NCBI RefSeq assembly: GCF_017940815.1
Contig: NZ_JAGAXX010000051.1
Location: forward strand, 31,720 to 95,719
DNA from: Methanobrevibacter sp.
GTDB taxonomy: Archaea > Methanobacteriota > Methanobacteria > Methanobacteriales > Methanobacteriaceae
DNA: 64,000 nt
Reading direction: 5' to 3'
Shown here: in pieces, positions 7,615-16,942 of the stretch
Layout: every line of letters begins with the position of its first letter
Position numbering within the stretch: the first letter of the stretch is position 1
Program-made: the position numbers and the translations under genes
Notes under the pieces: generated by a model
Databases searched by the model: none
Seen by the model: only the letters and a program-made list of their open reading frames with translations
Told to the model about the DNA's origin: nothing

Positions 7615-8745
7615 CTATTGTTCAATAATTGTTTCATCAATGGCTATTCCAAAGTGACGTGCACTGGTTTCGATGTAAACCTTTACCTTGTCACCAGGCT
7701 TTACGTCAGCCACTGACAACGGTTCGTTATTTTCATCGACAATTCTGATAGTTTCAGCATTCTGAAGCAATGTCCTTATGGTCTGGCCTTCATATTCGGC
7801 CTCAATCAATATCAACGGACGTCTTTCTATCTTGCTTCTTCCGACATAGGCAGTTCTTGTTTCACCTTCGGTATTGACAATCAACACCTCATCTCCTGCA
7901 ACAAGTTCTGATAGGTATCTTGTTTTGTTTCCTGGAACCATAACATATGCTTGAACAGGACCCGCATTAACCCTGAACGGACGGGATGCCACATATTCGC
8001 TTTCAAGAGATTCAGAATGCACTAAAAACATTGATTTTGAATAAGAACCAATGAGCATTCCTTCACCAGGCTTCATCATGTCAGTTGTATCTACACATAC
8101 CCGGTCTCCTGATCCTAAAGGTTTTACATTAGTTACTGTTGCAGTCTTCAATTCATATTTTGCCTGTGATGCCTCAACTACTTCCTGTGCGATTTTTTTG
8201 ATGTTGTTGAAGTCGTTTGCCTCAAATATCACTCCATCGGTTCCGTGCTCCAATGTCTCCAATGCCACGCGTGCACCGTCAAGGTCACGGACAGCAGCAA
8301 TAATTTGAACATCCTCCTTTTGCAGGTCTGCAATGATGTTTTCCAATGGAATGATAGTCCAATCGGTTCCGATTAAAATGATATAGTCAACAATCGGACC
8401 TAACTTTACAGCCAGTTGCTCATGTGCCTTATCGGTGATTTTTATATAGGCACATACTTGTTTTCCTTCGCTTTTTGCTTTTTTTGCATCTGCAATGTCT
8501 TTTGAATCGATGAAGTCCTCATTCAATTCAACAAAGCCGTCTCCTTCACCGTTGATTCCGACAAGATAAATGTCTGCATCGTCGCTGTTTGCAATGATTT
8601 TGACGTTTCCCAACTTGCGAATGTTTTCAATGTCATCAAAATCAAGGACATGGTCAATTCCGGATTCCAATGCGGTGGTAATCATTTCCTTTTTATCGTC
8701 CCATAATTCATCAGGAGTACTTATCCAAGCGAATTTGTTTTGCAT
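7615..8745 (-). CDS. aroB': 3-dehydroquinate synthase II
   Basis: This is the archaeal-type enzyme that oxidatively deaminates and cyclises 2-amino-3,7-dideoxyheptulosonate to 3-dehydroquinate, replacing bacterial AroB. The 376-residue length and the N-terminal [20 protein letters not shown], the central [19 protein letters not shown] segment and the C-terminal [16 protein letters not shown] are characteristic of the family. It sits nine bases downstream of the ADH synthase gene that makes its substrate, an arrangement seen in many methanogens. AGGTGA lies close upstream of the ATG. Aromatic amino acid synthesis therefore starts from aspartate semialdehyde in this organism. Confidence 0.92.
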   Translation of the reverse strand: MQNKFAWISTPDELWDDKKEMITTALESGIDHVLDFDDIENIRKLGNVKIIANSDDADIYLVGINGEGDGFVELNEDFIDSKDIADAKKAKSEGKQVCAYIKITDKAHEQLAVKLGPIVDYIILIGTDWTIIPLENIIADLQKEDVQIIAAVRDLDGARVALETLEHGTDGVIFEANDFNNIKKIAQEVVEASQAKYELKTATVTNVKPLGSGDRVCVDTTDMMKPGEGMLIGSYSKSMFLVHSESLESEYVASRPFRVNAGPVQAYVMVPGNKTRYLSELVAGDEVLIVNTEGETRTAYVGRSKIERRPLILIEAEYEGQTIRTLLQNAETIRIVDENNEPLSVADVKPGDKVKVYIETSARHFGIAIDETIIEQ

Positions 8746-8754
8746 TAAATCACC

Positions 8755-9546
8755 TTATTTCAAGAATTCCAAAGCTTCTTCCACTTCTAGGTCATGGTGA
8801 ACAACTTCAGATATTGCACGGGTAATCTTTCCAGGGTTTTCAGCTTGGAACAGGTTACGGCCAAATGCAACTCCAGCTCCACCAACTTCAAGTGAATCTT
8901 TAACCATTTGTAATAATTCCTCATCAGTTTCAACTTTAGGGCCACCTGCAATTACAACAGGAACAATTGCTCCTTCAACGACTTCTTTGAATGAGTCAGG
9001 GTCTCCTGTGTAGTTGGTTTTGACGATGTCCACTCCAAGCTCTGATCCTACACGTGCAGCATGTTTCACGAATTCAACGTCATGTTCATTATCCACTTTT
9101 TGGCCTCTTGGGTACATCATTGCTAAAAGTGGCATTCCCCAGTAGTCGCAAGTTTCAGCTATTTTACCTAATTCCTGAAGCATTTGGCTTTCAGTGTCAG
9201 AACCGAGGTTCACATGAATGGAAACCGCATCAGCACCGAGTTGAATAGCTTTTTCAACACTTGTTACTGTAACCTTATCATTTGGATCTGGTGCAAGGGA
9301 AGTACTTGCGGACAAGTGTACAATCAATCCGATGTCCTCACCGTAACCACGGTGTCCTTGTTGCACGATTCCCTTGTGCATTAGGATTGCATCTGCCCCT
9401 CCCTGGGAGATGCTTTCAACTGTCTCATCCATGTCAATAATTCCAGGTATAGGACCGCTGGATACACCATGGTCCATAGGTGCAATTACTGTTCTTTTTG
9501 TATTTCTGTTAATGATTCTTTCTAAACGAATCTTTTTACCTATCAT
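8755..9546 (-). CDS. aroA': 2-amino-3,7-dideoxy-D-threo-hept-6-ulosonate synthase
   Basis: An aldolase of the DeoC/FbaB class I type that condenses a ketohexose phosphate-derived donor with L-aspartate semialdehyde in the first step of archaeal aromatic amino acid synthesis. The 263 residues show [14 protein letters not shown] near the N-terminus, the Schiff-base lysine in [12 protein letters not shown] (about residue 178), and the phosphate-binding VVIAGGPK and [10 protein letters not shown] loops. GAGGT lies before the ATG. It is the first gene of the leftward run aroA'-aroB'-thpR-cca. Confidence 0.92.
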   Translation of the reverse strand: MIGKKIRLERIINRNTKRTVIAPMDHGVSSGPIPGIIDMDETVESISQGGADAILMHKGIVQQGHRGYGEDIGLIVHLSASTSLAPDPNDKVTVTSVEKAIQLGADAVSIHVNLGSDTESQMLQELGKIAETCDYWGMPLLAMMYPRGQKVDNEHDVEFVKHAARVGSELGVDIVKTNYTGDPDSFKEVVEGAIVPVVIAGGPKVETDEELLQMVKDSLEVGGAGVAFGRNLFQAENPGKITRAISEVVHHDLEVEEALEFLK

Positions 9547-9752
9547 ATTTATTACCTCAATTATAATTTTGTTATAATGTTATATAATATTAATTGTACA
9601 AAAGAATACAATTTGATAAATAAATTTAATTGAATACTTAATAAAAAATATAAAAATTTAAACAAAAATAGATAATAATTGATTATTATTATTTAAAACG
9701 AATCAATTTACAACTATCTTTTATACAGAAGAAATAATTAATAAAAAAAAGT

Positions 9753-9778
9753 ATAAGAAAAAAATGATTTTTTCTTAT
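9753..9778 (-). terminator. Stem-loop terminator
   Basis: An A/T-rich inverted repeat (ATAAGAAAAAA/TTTTTTTCTTAT) followed by a T tract on the minus strand. It overlaps the stop codon of the secreted Ig-like gene and probably ends its transcript. Confidence 0.5.
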
Positions 9779-10545
9779 TAAATTGTCACATAGATTATCC
9801 TTACCTTGATGGCAACATACCTATTTGAATAGTCCTTATCAGGATATTCCCATTTTCCATCATCAAAATCTGAGTAATCCACCTTTTTAACTATTTTGCC
9901 GGTAGCCTTATTTTTCAGATAGAAAACCGCCTTCATGACATTGGTTTTTTTGGCCTTGCCATTAAAGCATACCTTGATTTCCTTTTCATCATCATCGTTC
10001 TTGATTTTAACCCTCAATACATCCTTATTCCTTAATTTTTTACTGGCACCAGGTTTAAGAGTGGTAGTATGCTTTTTACCAACGAAAATATGTGCAGTTT
10101 CCTTGAATTTTGATGAAGATTCAGCAGAAGTAATCACTACCTTATGATCTCCAAGCTTCAGATTCTTGGTGTTGAACTTTGCAATTCCTTTGGAATTGGT
10201 TTTGATAGTGTATGTTTTGCTTTTGGATTTTGTATAAATTTTTAGTTTAATGTTGAATTTCTTCAATGGTTTACTGGTATCATCATCCTTGACTTTCACT
10301 TTAAAGTAGGAGTTCTTCTTATACACTACAACCTTATCATCAGCATCAACATCCGCATCAATCTTCTTGACCTGCTTTGTTGCTGAAGAGGTTGTTGTCG
10401 GCGCGGAAGTGCTTGCTGCCACATCCTCTTGAGCAGTATCCTGTGCATCGGAGACACCTACATCAGTAGAGTTTTCAGCCGAAACAGCACTGACACATAA
10501 AATAAGACTCAAAACAATCAGAATTGCAAGACATAATCTTTTAAT
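9778..10545 (-). CDS. Secreted Ig-like domain protein
   Basis: An exported protein of about 255 residues. After the signal peptide comes a Thr/Ser/Ala-rich segment, then a lysine-rich Ig-like module with KPLKKFNIKLKI and NSKGIAKFNTKNLKLG signatures, then a second beta-rich part with LRVKIKNDDDEKEIKVCF. The first usual start codon in frame is a TTG at 10512, but that cuts the signal peptide to a few residues. The frame stays open upstream and encodes KRLCLAILIVLSLILCVSAVSA, and AGGAGG lies at 10558-10563. No ATG, GTG or TTG lies between, so I place the start provisionally at the ATT at 10545. Probable cell-wall or surface protein. Confidence 0.65.
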   Translation of the reverse strand: MKRLCLAILIVLSLILCVSAVSAENSTDVGVSDAQDTAQEDVAASTSAPTTTSSATKQVKKIDADVDADDKVVVYKKNSYFKVKVKDDDTSKPLKKFNIKLKIYTKSKSKTYTIKTNSKGIAKFNTKNLKLGDHKVVITSAESSSKFKETAHIFVGKKHTTTLKPGASKKLRNKDVLRVKIKNDDDEKEIKVCFNGKAKKTNVMKAVFYLKNKATGKIVKKVDYSDFDDGKWEYPDKDYSNRYVAIKVRIIYVTI

Positions 10546-10623
10546 GTTCTTGAAAATCCTCCTGATAATGAGTTTATATATACTAATATATAAATGCCCT
10601 ATAAATTTTATAATAAGTAAAAC

Positions 10624-11139
10624 TTATTTTACAAAAGAGGAAGTCCACAATTCAAATTCCTTTATTTGAGGAGGAATTCCAGAGTCATGATATGATTCTA
10701 AATAGCCAAACTGAGAAACAAAACTCTCATCGCTACCTTGTGCAGAGTTGAAAAATTCCAAAATGCCCCTGTTTCTGATTATGGTGTGGGTTGGCTTGAA
10801 TGTTGACGACCAGATGTAGAATACCTTAAATACTGTATCAGGATGATATCCTCCACCCAAATCAATAGCTAAAATGTCACAGGATTGCGTTATCTGAAAA
10901 ACCTTTGACAATGTGTCATGCAACCTCACATCCTCATTGATAAAGTTCACATGAGCGAGCTTTTCCATTTCAGAGGGCGCTTCCGGCGAATTATCAATGG
11001 CTATGATGTTGCATGTTTCCGGAATCCTTTTTGTGGTTCCTCCAACATGACAACCCAGTTCTATCACAGTATCGTCAGGATTGACCAAACCCAAGATATC
11101 TTGGCGATATTTTTTAACGTCATAACTCAATTTAATCAT
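10624..11139 (-). CDS. SAM-dependent methyltransferase-like protein
   Basis: A 171-residue protein with a class I methyltransferase-like Rossmann start: VIELGCHVGGTTKRI (motif I, residues 25-39), NIIAIDNSPEA (motif II) and a later CDILAIDLGGGYHPDTV. The core sheet is complete but the protein is short. No substrate-specific motif is recognisable. It overlaps the end of the pantoate kinase gene by 8 bases, so translation may be coupled, and a link to coenzyme A metabolism is possible by position only. Confidence 0.65.
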   Translation of the reverse strand: MIKLSYDVKKYRQDILGLVNPDDTVIELGCHVGGTTKRIPETCNIIAIDNSPEAPSEMEKLAHVNFINEDVRLHDTLSKVFQITQSCDILAIDLGGGYHPDTVFKVFYIWSSTFKPTHTIIRNRGILEFFNSAQGSDESFVSQFGYLESYHDSGIPPQIKEFELWTSSFVK

Positions 11140-11977
11140 AAACTATACCTACATTGTTGAGTTTATCTACATGAAGTCCTTCAATGTCTAAAGTTTTGAA
11201 GGTACTTTCATCATATGCAAATGCAAATGCAGTATTTCCAAGCATTGCCATGGAACTGCCTAAAATATTGTCCCTAGAATTAAGATAATCGACAAGTTCC
11301 TTCACTTGCCCAGACATCAATTTTGTCTCGGTGGAAAACTTGTATGAAAAGTCAAGGAAATTTCTCAGGCTGGACTTTTCCTCGAAAAACTCAAGGTATT
11401 TCAAACCGACATCTGAAATTACCTCCCCGTGATGAGGATCAGTAATTATGCTTGAAGTATCTATACTTCCAAATGTTTTCCAAGCAACATATACATCATG
11501 CTCAAAGGATTTTATCTCACCAACACCAGGAGCTCCTGAATCTGTTCTCAAGACCAAACCATGACCTGTCTGGGCAATCACATCTCCCAAACCTCCGCCA
11601 AGATTGACTTCAGCCATATGTGCAACTTGACCGCATAAATCTTTCGAATATCCCAAATCAAAATATTCATTCAATGCAAGGGATAAACTTAAAGCGGAAG
11701 CAGCGGATGTTCCAAATCCTGCTCCTATAGGCAACTGAATGTCCTGAGTAATCTTAAAATTAGTATCAATCTCCAAAATTCTTAAAACCTCATCAATGAC
11801 TGTTGAATCCCCTTGATTAACATCAATGACAAGTTCATCAGATTTTGAGATTGTTGTTTTAACACCTTGTGAAAGTAAAAAGCCAGCGCCACATGATCCA
11901 TTTTTTAGGGATATCTCATGGTTTTCAATAGTGAAAAAACCTGTGATGTGACCCGGCACGAAAACTGAATTTGACAT
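11132..11977 (-). CDS. Pantoate kinase
   Basis: A GHMP-family kinase of 281 residues that phosphorylates pantoate to 4-phosphopantoate in the archaeal route to coenzyme A, replacing bacterial PanK. The GHMP ATP-binding loop is LPIGAGFGTSAASALSLSLA (about residues 82-101); the N-terminal VPGHITGFFTIE and the conserved GGGLGDVIAQTGHG also fit archaeal PoK. It is followed, with an 8-base overlap, by the methyltransferase-like gene. The partner phosphopantothenate synthetase is not in this window. Confidence 0.88.
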   Translation of the reverse strand: MSNSVFVPGHITGFFTIENHEISLKNGSCGAGFLLSQGVKTTISKSDELVIDVNQGDSTVIDEVLRILEIDTNFKITQDIQLPIGAGFGTSAASALSLSLALNEYFDLGYSKDLCGQVAHMAEVNLGGGLGDVIAQTGHGLVLRTDSGAPGVGEIKSFEHDVYVAWKTFGSIDTSSIITDPHHGEVISDVGLKYLEFFEEKSSLRNFLDFSYKFSTETKLMSGQVKELVDYLNSRDNILGSSMAMLGNTAFAFAYDESTFKTLDIEGLHVDKLNNVGIVYD

Positions 11978-12002
11978 AATTAATATTATATCTTTGGTTT
12001 AA

Positions 12003-12547
12003 TTAAAATTTTTGACCGATTTCATAAGCCTTCTTAAGGTCGTCTTCGACCTTGTCTGCATCGCCAATGAACTTGACACCTGCAACTTCCAATGTTTCTA
12101 TGTATTCAAGTTCGGTGTTGTTCATGAATGGCTGGGCTTCGGTTAGCCTGATGTAAGGCTCATAGATGTCCTTGTCCGGAAATGCATGTGTAAAAATCAT
12201 CGCAGCCTTTCCGTTGAATTTCTTATCAGGATTGTTGAAAATTGAATAGAATCTGTCAATTATTGTCTTTGCCTGTGCAGTCATCTGTCCAAAGTATATC
12301 GGTGATGCAAGAATTACACCAGCACCTTCCGCCAACTGGTCGATAATTTCAGTACCATCATCATCAAATCTGCAGTCCTTACCTTTAGCACAGATTTCAC
12401 AACCGCTGCAGGATTTATGTCCAAGCCTTGAAGGAAATATTTCTTGACTTCATGGCCATTGTCTTCAGCCCCTTTAATCATCTCATCCAAAACACGATTT
12501 GTATTGCCCCTTTTTCTGGGACTTCCTTGTAACGCTAAAATTTTCAT
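12003..12547 (-). pseudogene. Frameshifted iron-sulfur flavoprotein / NADPH-dependent FMN reductase
   Basis: Two adjacent open frames encode the halves of one flavodoxin-fold protein of about 181 residues. The first frame (from 12547) has the FMN-binding LQGSPRKRGNTN at residues 6-17 and then reads NP-AAVVKS. Removing a frameshift at about 12410-12411 (one base missing between AATCC and TGCAGC) restores CSGCEICAKGKDC, the cysteine cluster expected in this family, and continues into AEGAGVILASPIYFGQMTAQ. Both halves are otherwise intact, so this is either very recent inactivation or a sequencing error. The family transfers electrons between flavin or iron-sulfur carriers. Confidence 0.8.
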
Positions 12548-12596
12548 ATTACTACCTCTCTTAATAATTAATTGAAAAAATGTATTTAAAATTAAC

Positions 12597-12631
12597 TAAA
12601 AAAAAAGAAAAAGATAGGAGCATGACGCTCC
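12597..12631 (-). terminator. Stem-loop plus T-tract terminator
   Basis: The minus strand has GGAGC-GTCAT-GCTCC followed by TATCT5CT9 immediately after the first beta-helix adhesin stop codon. It is a textbook intrinsic-like structure. Confidence 0.65.
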
Positions 12632-12638
12632 AATAGAT

Positions 12639-15600
12639 TTATTTTTTAAATTTTCTGATTGATGTTCCACAAGCTATGAAAAGAACCGCAAGCAATGCGA
12701 CAATAGGATTACCTGTTGGCCTCATAATGTCTGTTTTGACAGGAGGCTTTTTAGGAACTGTCTTGTTGGTTTTGTTTACAGGAGTTTTAGGAGTTTTGTT
12801 TTCTATCACTTTGGTTTTATTGTGAGTTGTTTCATTATCAGTGAAATTTGAACCAGCAATGACAGTGTTTATGAAATCACCAACTTTAGTTGTCTTGAAG
12901 AACACTGTAAACTCACATGACTCGCCTGGATTTAAAACACCATCAAAATAGAATGTGTCTCCTTTTTTGGTCCATTTGCCACCTTTATAACTCTTAAATA
13001 TCAAACCGTCATAATCATTCTCTTTTACGAAGATATCTCCTAATTTACAGTCCCCTGTATTGGTAACTACAATCTTGAATGAAGTGATCTCACCTATTTT
13101 CACAATAGGAGTCAAAGAAATTTTTTTAACTGACAAGCTATGCCTGTACACTGTTGTAGTGTTGTTTGCTGTAGTGCCATTGACACCCTTGGAAGCTGCA
13201 ACGACAGTATTTAGCAAGTTACCACTAGCTAAAGTCTTAAACCAGACTGTTAAAGTAGCATTTTTACCAATTCCAATAGTTCCATTGTATCTGAATACGT
13301 CGCCATCCTTAATCCATTTGCTACTGTCGGAATGCCTCACATATTGCAATTCTTTCGGATTGTACTTTTCATTTACAGTTACATTGATTAGAGGACCTTT
13401 ACCTGTGTTATTTACAGTTATATTGAATGCGACAGTGTCATGCACATAGACTGTCACGGTCTTGTTAAGATAGGTCTTGTTGACTGTCATGTTAGGCTTT
13501 TGGATAAGGAACAGGAACAGGCTTTGTGATGCTGGAGAAATCAAAGTAGAGAAATGATATAAAATGGTTGAACCATTCACCTCTTTTGTCTGGTCTTGAT
13601 TTACTCTGAATCCATTGTCATAAAGTTCCAATATACGTTTCACTTCAGGGTGAACGCTTTTTCTAAAGTCACAGTCTGAAAAGATGTGAACTACCCTACT
13701 GTAATAGTCAGTACGAGAAATAGGTACCCAATTTGATTTGTCTTCGCTTTCAGGCCTTCCCTCCCATCCTTCAGGATATAATGTGTAATTGTCCCCTTCA
13801 TGAGAATATACGTCATCCATTGAATTGAATGAGTCATAAATCAATATTTTCAAGTATTCAACAATGCTTTCACCAGTTAAAACATTGATTAAAGCATGCA
13901 AGGACTCATCATATGAACCATATTTAGGCAATAGGGAATTCCTTTCAAAGCACATCCCAATATATGAGTTGTTCATCAGACGTGTAGAGTTACCAATATT
14001 ATATTTTACGATTTCCGCCAATTCACTTGGAACAAATACTATGTTTTCCTTTGGAACTTCAATGTTTATTAGATCCAATGTTCCACTGTGGTAAATGTCA
14101 TTACCATAACGCGCATTGTTATTGGAAAACTTGGAACTGTTAATTTTTGAATCATATGAATGAACAGCACCACCCATATTTGCGGAATTGTTTATGAAAG
14201 TACAGTTATCCATTTCAGTGTCAAGAGATGCAACAGCTCCCCCATAATTGACACATGAATTATTTACAAATTCCGTGTTTTGGATGAACTTATCTGCATG
14301 GAAATAGTAATAGTCACAAGAAACCGCTCCACCGGCATAGATTGCATGGTTCTTATAAAACACTGAATTGTTTATTATACAATATCCCTCATCAATCCAA
14401 TGAATGGCACCGCCCTTATATGCGAAGTTTTCAATGAATGTTGAATTATCGACTGTACCGTAAGCGTCTAAAGCAAGAGCCCCACCAACATAGTAAAGAG
14501 CATTGTTTTTTATGAAAGTAGACTCATTAATCAGAAGATTTTCTCCAATACCGTTAATAGCTCCACCTTCAACTGATGCATTGTTTCCTTTGAATGTTGA
14601 GTTGTACACTACACCATGGTCTCCTTCCCAGTGAATTGCTCCACCATTGGATCCTGCAATGTTGTTTTCAAACTCACAGTTTTCCACTATTACATTGTGA
14701 TCTTTAATGTTCAACGCACCACCATCCGCATAAGAACCTTGGCTAAATGCCATGTTCCAGGTGAATTTGGAATTGTTGATTAATGCATTGTCACCGTCAC
14801 AATAGATGGCACCACCTTTTGCAGAACCTGGATTAGCATCTACCCAATTATTGAAAAACACTGAATTGTTAACTATACCATTAGGAGCATCCCAATAGAT
14901 AGCACCACCGGTACTCCTAGCCCTATTCTGGCCAAAATTGGTATGGTCTACTTCAACACCATCAGCTTTATAACTGACATAAATTCCAGCACCGCTTTCA
15001 GCATCATTTGAATCAAAATGGCTGTGTTCTATTTTATTGGCAGCATTAAGATAAAGCCCACCTCCAGATGAAGCGTGATTGTTGTGTAAACGAGATTGGT
15101 ATATGTTTCCGTTTTCTCCTTCCCAGTAAACTGCACCACCTACTGAAGCTTTGTTTTCATCAATGTGCATGGAAAAAATTAATTTCCCATCATCGCCTTT
15201 CCAATAGACAGCACCCCCATATTCCGCTTCATTAGCATGGAGTTCGGTATTGTCGATTATGCAATCATCTCCCTTGACGTAAACTGCACCTCCTTCTCTT
15301 TCAGCGTGGTTTTCATTGAATTTTGAGTTTGCAATATCTCCTTTTTTACCTCCCAAATAAACAGCCCCTCCATGAGCAGCTGAATTATTAGTGAATGTTG
15401 ACTCAGCGATTAGCTGGTCTGTGATACTATCTGGAACATAAACCGCTCCTCCGAAAAACCTTGCGGTGTTTTCTATGAATTCACAATTTTGAATCTCAAC
15501 GGGATTGCCAACATACAAAGCACCACCGTTACTGGTTGCACTATTTGACTTGAAAGTACAGTCAGTCAAACCACCGTCTTTTCCTTGCCAGTTTATTGCT

Positions 15601-16184
15601 CCCCCTGAGGCACCGTCATTGTCTATAAAGCTGCAGTTAAAGAAGTACACATTATCTCCATAAATATGGATAGGTCCATCTGATGTATCGTGTCCGTTGA
15701 TAAATTTTATATCCATGAAAATGATATTGCTACCGGTGACCAACAACAGATTTTTAACTCCGCCCCCATCAATCGTATGGCCGTGACCATTGACTATAAG
15801 GGGCTTGTTGAATTGAATTCCCATATCCATAGCGGGATCATCATCCCATCTACCTGGAGTGTATTTATAGTCATGAGTCAAGTCGTACTCTCCATCTGCA
15901 TAATAAGTATAGTACCACAGGTAGTAAAGAGGATCCTCACCAGCACCCAATACTTCCTCATTTGATGCACCCAACTTATTATTAGACAATTTGGAGTTCT
16001 TTACATCATTAACACTTGCTTCATGAGTTTCTTCATGAACATCATTTTTTTCAACCATCAAGTTACTGTCATCTGTTCCGACCATAGATTTTTCAGTCAA
16101 GTTATCTGCAGCCGCAACAGCATTTATACATAAGCATAATACACCAATTAATAATAAAATTGTTAATAGTTTATTAAATTTCAT
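12639..16184 (-). CDS. Beta-helix adhesin-like protein with Cys...Gln thioester-like region
   Basis: A large exported protein of 1181 residues. Order of parts: signal peptide (1-26, ending NAVAAADN); right-handed parallel beta-helix of about 25 short repeats rich in GGAVYxxG and xNSxFxxNxA (about 95-710); a globular region with MCFERN and, 142 residues later, PASQSLFLF (Cys codon 13950-13952, Gln codon 13524-13526), resembling a thioester domain; two DUF11-type repeats; a Thr/Lys/Pro linker; and a C-terminal TGNP-hydrophobic-RKFKK anchor. I start at the ATG at 16184 because GAGGG lies just upstream; an ATG at 16217 would add 11 residues without a ribosome site. Probably displayed on the cell surface for adhesion. 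It is a paralogue of 16943-19720. Confidence 0.82.
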   Translation of the reverse strand: MKFNKLLTILLLIGVLCLCINAVAAADNLTEKSMVGTDDSNLMVEKNDVHEETHEASVNDVKNSKLSNNKLGASNEEVLGAGEDPLYYLWYYTYYADGEYDLTHDYKYTPGRWDDDPAMDMGIQFNKPLIVNGHGHTIDGGGVKNLLLVTGSNIIFMDIKFINGHDTSDGPIHIYGDNVYFFNCSFIDNDGASGGAINWQGKDGGLTDCTFKSNSATSNGGALYVGNPVEIQNCEFIENTARFFGGAVYVPDSITDQLIAESTFTNNSAAHGGAVYLGGKKGDIANSKFNENHAEREGGAVYVKGDDCIIDNTELHANEAEYGGAVYWKGDDGKLIFSMHIDENKASVGGAVYWEGENGNIYQSRLHNNHASSGGGLYLNAANKIEHSHFDSNDAESGAGIYVSYKADGVEVDHTNFGQNRARSTGGAIYWDAPNGIVNNSVFFNNWVDANPGSAKGGAIYCDGDNALINNSKFTWNMAFSQGSYADGGALNIKDHNVIVENCEFENNIAGSNGGAIHWEGDHGVVYNSTFKGNNASVEGGAINGIGENLLINESTFIKNNALYYVGGALALDAYGTVDNSTFIENFAYKGGAIHWIDEGYCIINNSVFYKNHAIYAGGAVSCDYYYFHADKFIQNTEFVNNSCVNYGGAVASLDTEMDNCTFINNSANMGGAVHSYDSKINSSKFSNNNARYGNDIYHSGTLDLINIEVPKENIVFVPSELAEIVKYNIGNSTRLMNNSYIGMCFERNSLLPKYGSYDESLHALINVLTGESIVEYLKILIYDSFNSMDDVYSHEGDNYTLYPEGWEGRPESEDKSNWVPISRTDYYSRVVHIFSDCDFRKSVHPEVKRILELYDNGFRVNQDQTKEVNGSTILYHFSTLISPASQSLFLFLIQKPNMTVNKTYLNKTVTVYVHDTVAFNITVNNTGKGPLINVTVNEKYNPKELQYVRHSDSSKWIKDGDVFRYNGTIGIGKNATLTVWFKTLASGNLLNTVVAASKGVNGTTANNTTTVYRHSLSVKKISLTPIVKIGEITSFKIVVTNTGDCKLGDIFVKENDYDGLIFKSYKGGKWTKKGDTFYFDGVLNPGESCEFTVFFKTTKVGDFINTVIAGSNFTDNETTHNKTKVIENKTPKTPVNKTNKTVPKKPPVKTDIMRPTGNPIVALLAVLFIACGTSIRKFKK

Positions 16185-16199
16185 TTTTGCCCTCAAATG

Positions 16200-16490
16200 A
16201 GAGTCAAACCAAAACATAAACTAATCAAATACCTAATTTAATAATATAAATTAAATTTATTCCAGTTAATTTAAACCTCATATAAATAATATACACAATC
16301 ATCAGCATGCAATTCAAAACGAGACACAACCAAATCCGAGTTTGATCATACTCATATCAACAGCACTAGACCGGAGAATACCAATCATATTCAAGTAAAA
16401 ATTTTATCTGAACATTTGATTTTTATATTTAACATAAGATTTGATTTAACCCAATAAATCTTTAATATATTATTTAAATTAATAATTTTT
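16200..16490 (-). repeat. Conserved adhesin leader/promoter region, copy A
   Basis: About 290 bases upstream of the first beta-helix adhesin match the region upstream of the second (19735-20030). Blocks that are identical or nearly so include AGCACTAGACCGGAGAATAC and ATACACAATCATCAGCATGC (plus-strand reading). It contains a palindrome-like CAGATAAAATTTTTACTTG. No open frame crosses it. It is probably the promoter and a long 5' leader carried along with the gene during duplication, and kept since. Confidence 0.65.
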
Positions 16491-16890
16491 TAATTAAATA
16501 TTAAATTTTAATTAAAAATAAATATCGTTATAACAATAAATAATATTATTGCATAATAAATTATTTTAATCATATTATTTAAATGTTAATAATTAAAAAA
16601 ATTAAAAAATATTGAACATAATTCATTTATAAAAAAATAATTGCATTTAATAACCCGCCTATAAAATTAAAAGAATCTACAAATAAAAGAATAATATTTA
16701 TTACATGACAATATTTTTAATAAATACATGAAATATTTACAAAAAAAGAAGACATGTCCAGAATAATAAACATTTAATATATTATTAAATAATTATCTAT
16801 GTAACATGTTTCATACAAAATAAATATACATTATGCCTTTAAAAAAAAATAAGTCAATATACAATATGAAAAAATAATATAAAAATATTA
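16491..16890. other. AT-rich intergenic region
   Basis: About 400 bases of extremely AT-rich sequence between the shared adhesin leader and the terminator of the next adhesin. No open frame, RNA gene or clear repeat is visible. Confidence 0.6.
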
Positions 16891-16894
16891 ATTT

Positions 16895-16932
16895 AAAAAA
16901 AAGAAGATATAAGGAGTTAAAAACCCCTTATA
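16895..16932 (-). terminator. Stem-loop plus T-tract terminator
   Basis: The inverted repeat TATAAGGGG/CTCCTTATA (one internal mismatch) is followed by TCTTCT8 on the minus strand, right after the stop codon of the second beta-helix adhesin. Confidence 0.55.
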
Positions 16933-16942
16933 CATTTATTTT

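Noticed and set aside
13060..13449. Plus-strand frame opposite the first beta-helix adhesin
   Set aside because: Antisense shadow of the DUF11 part with no ribosome site.
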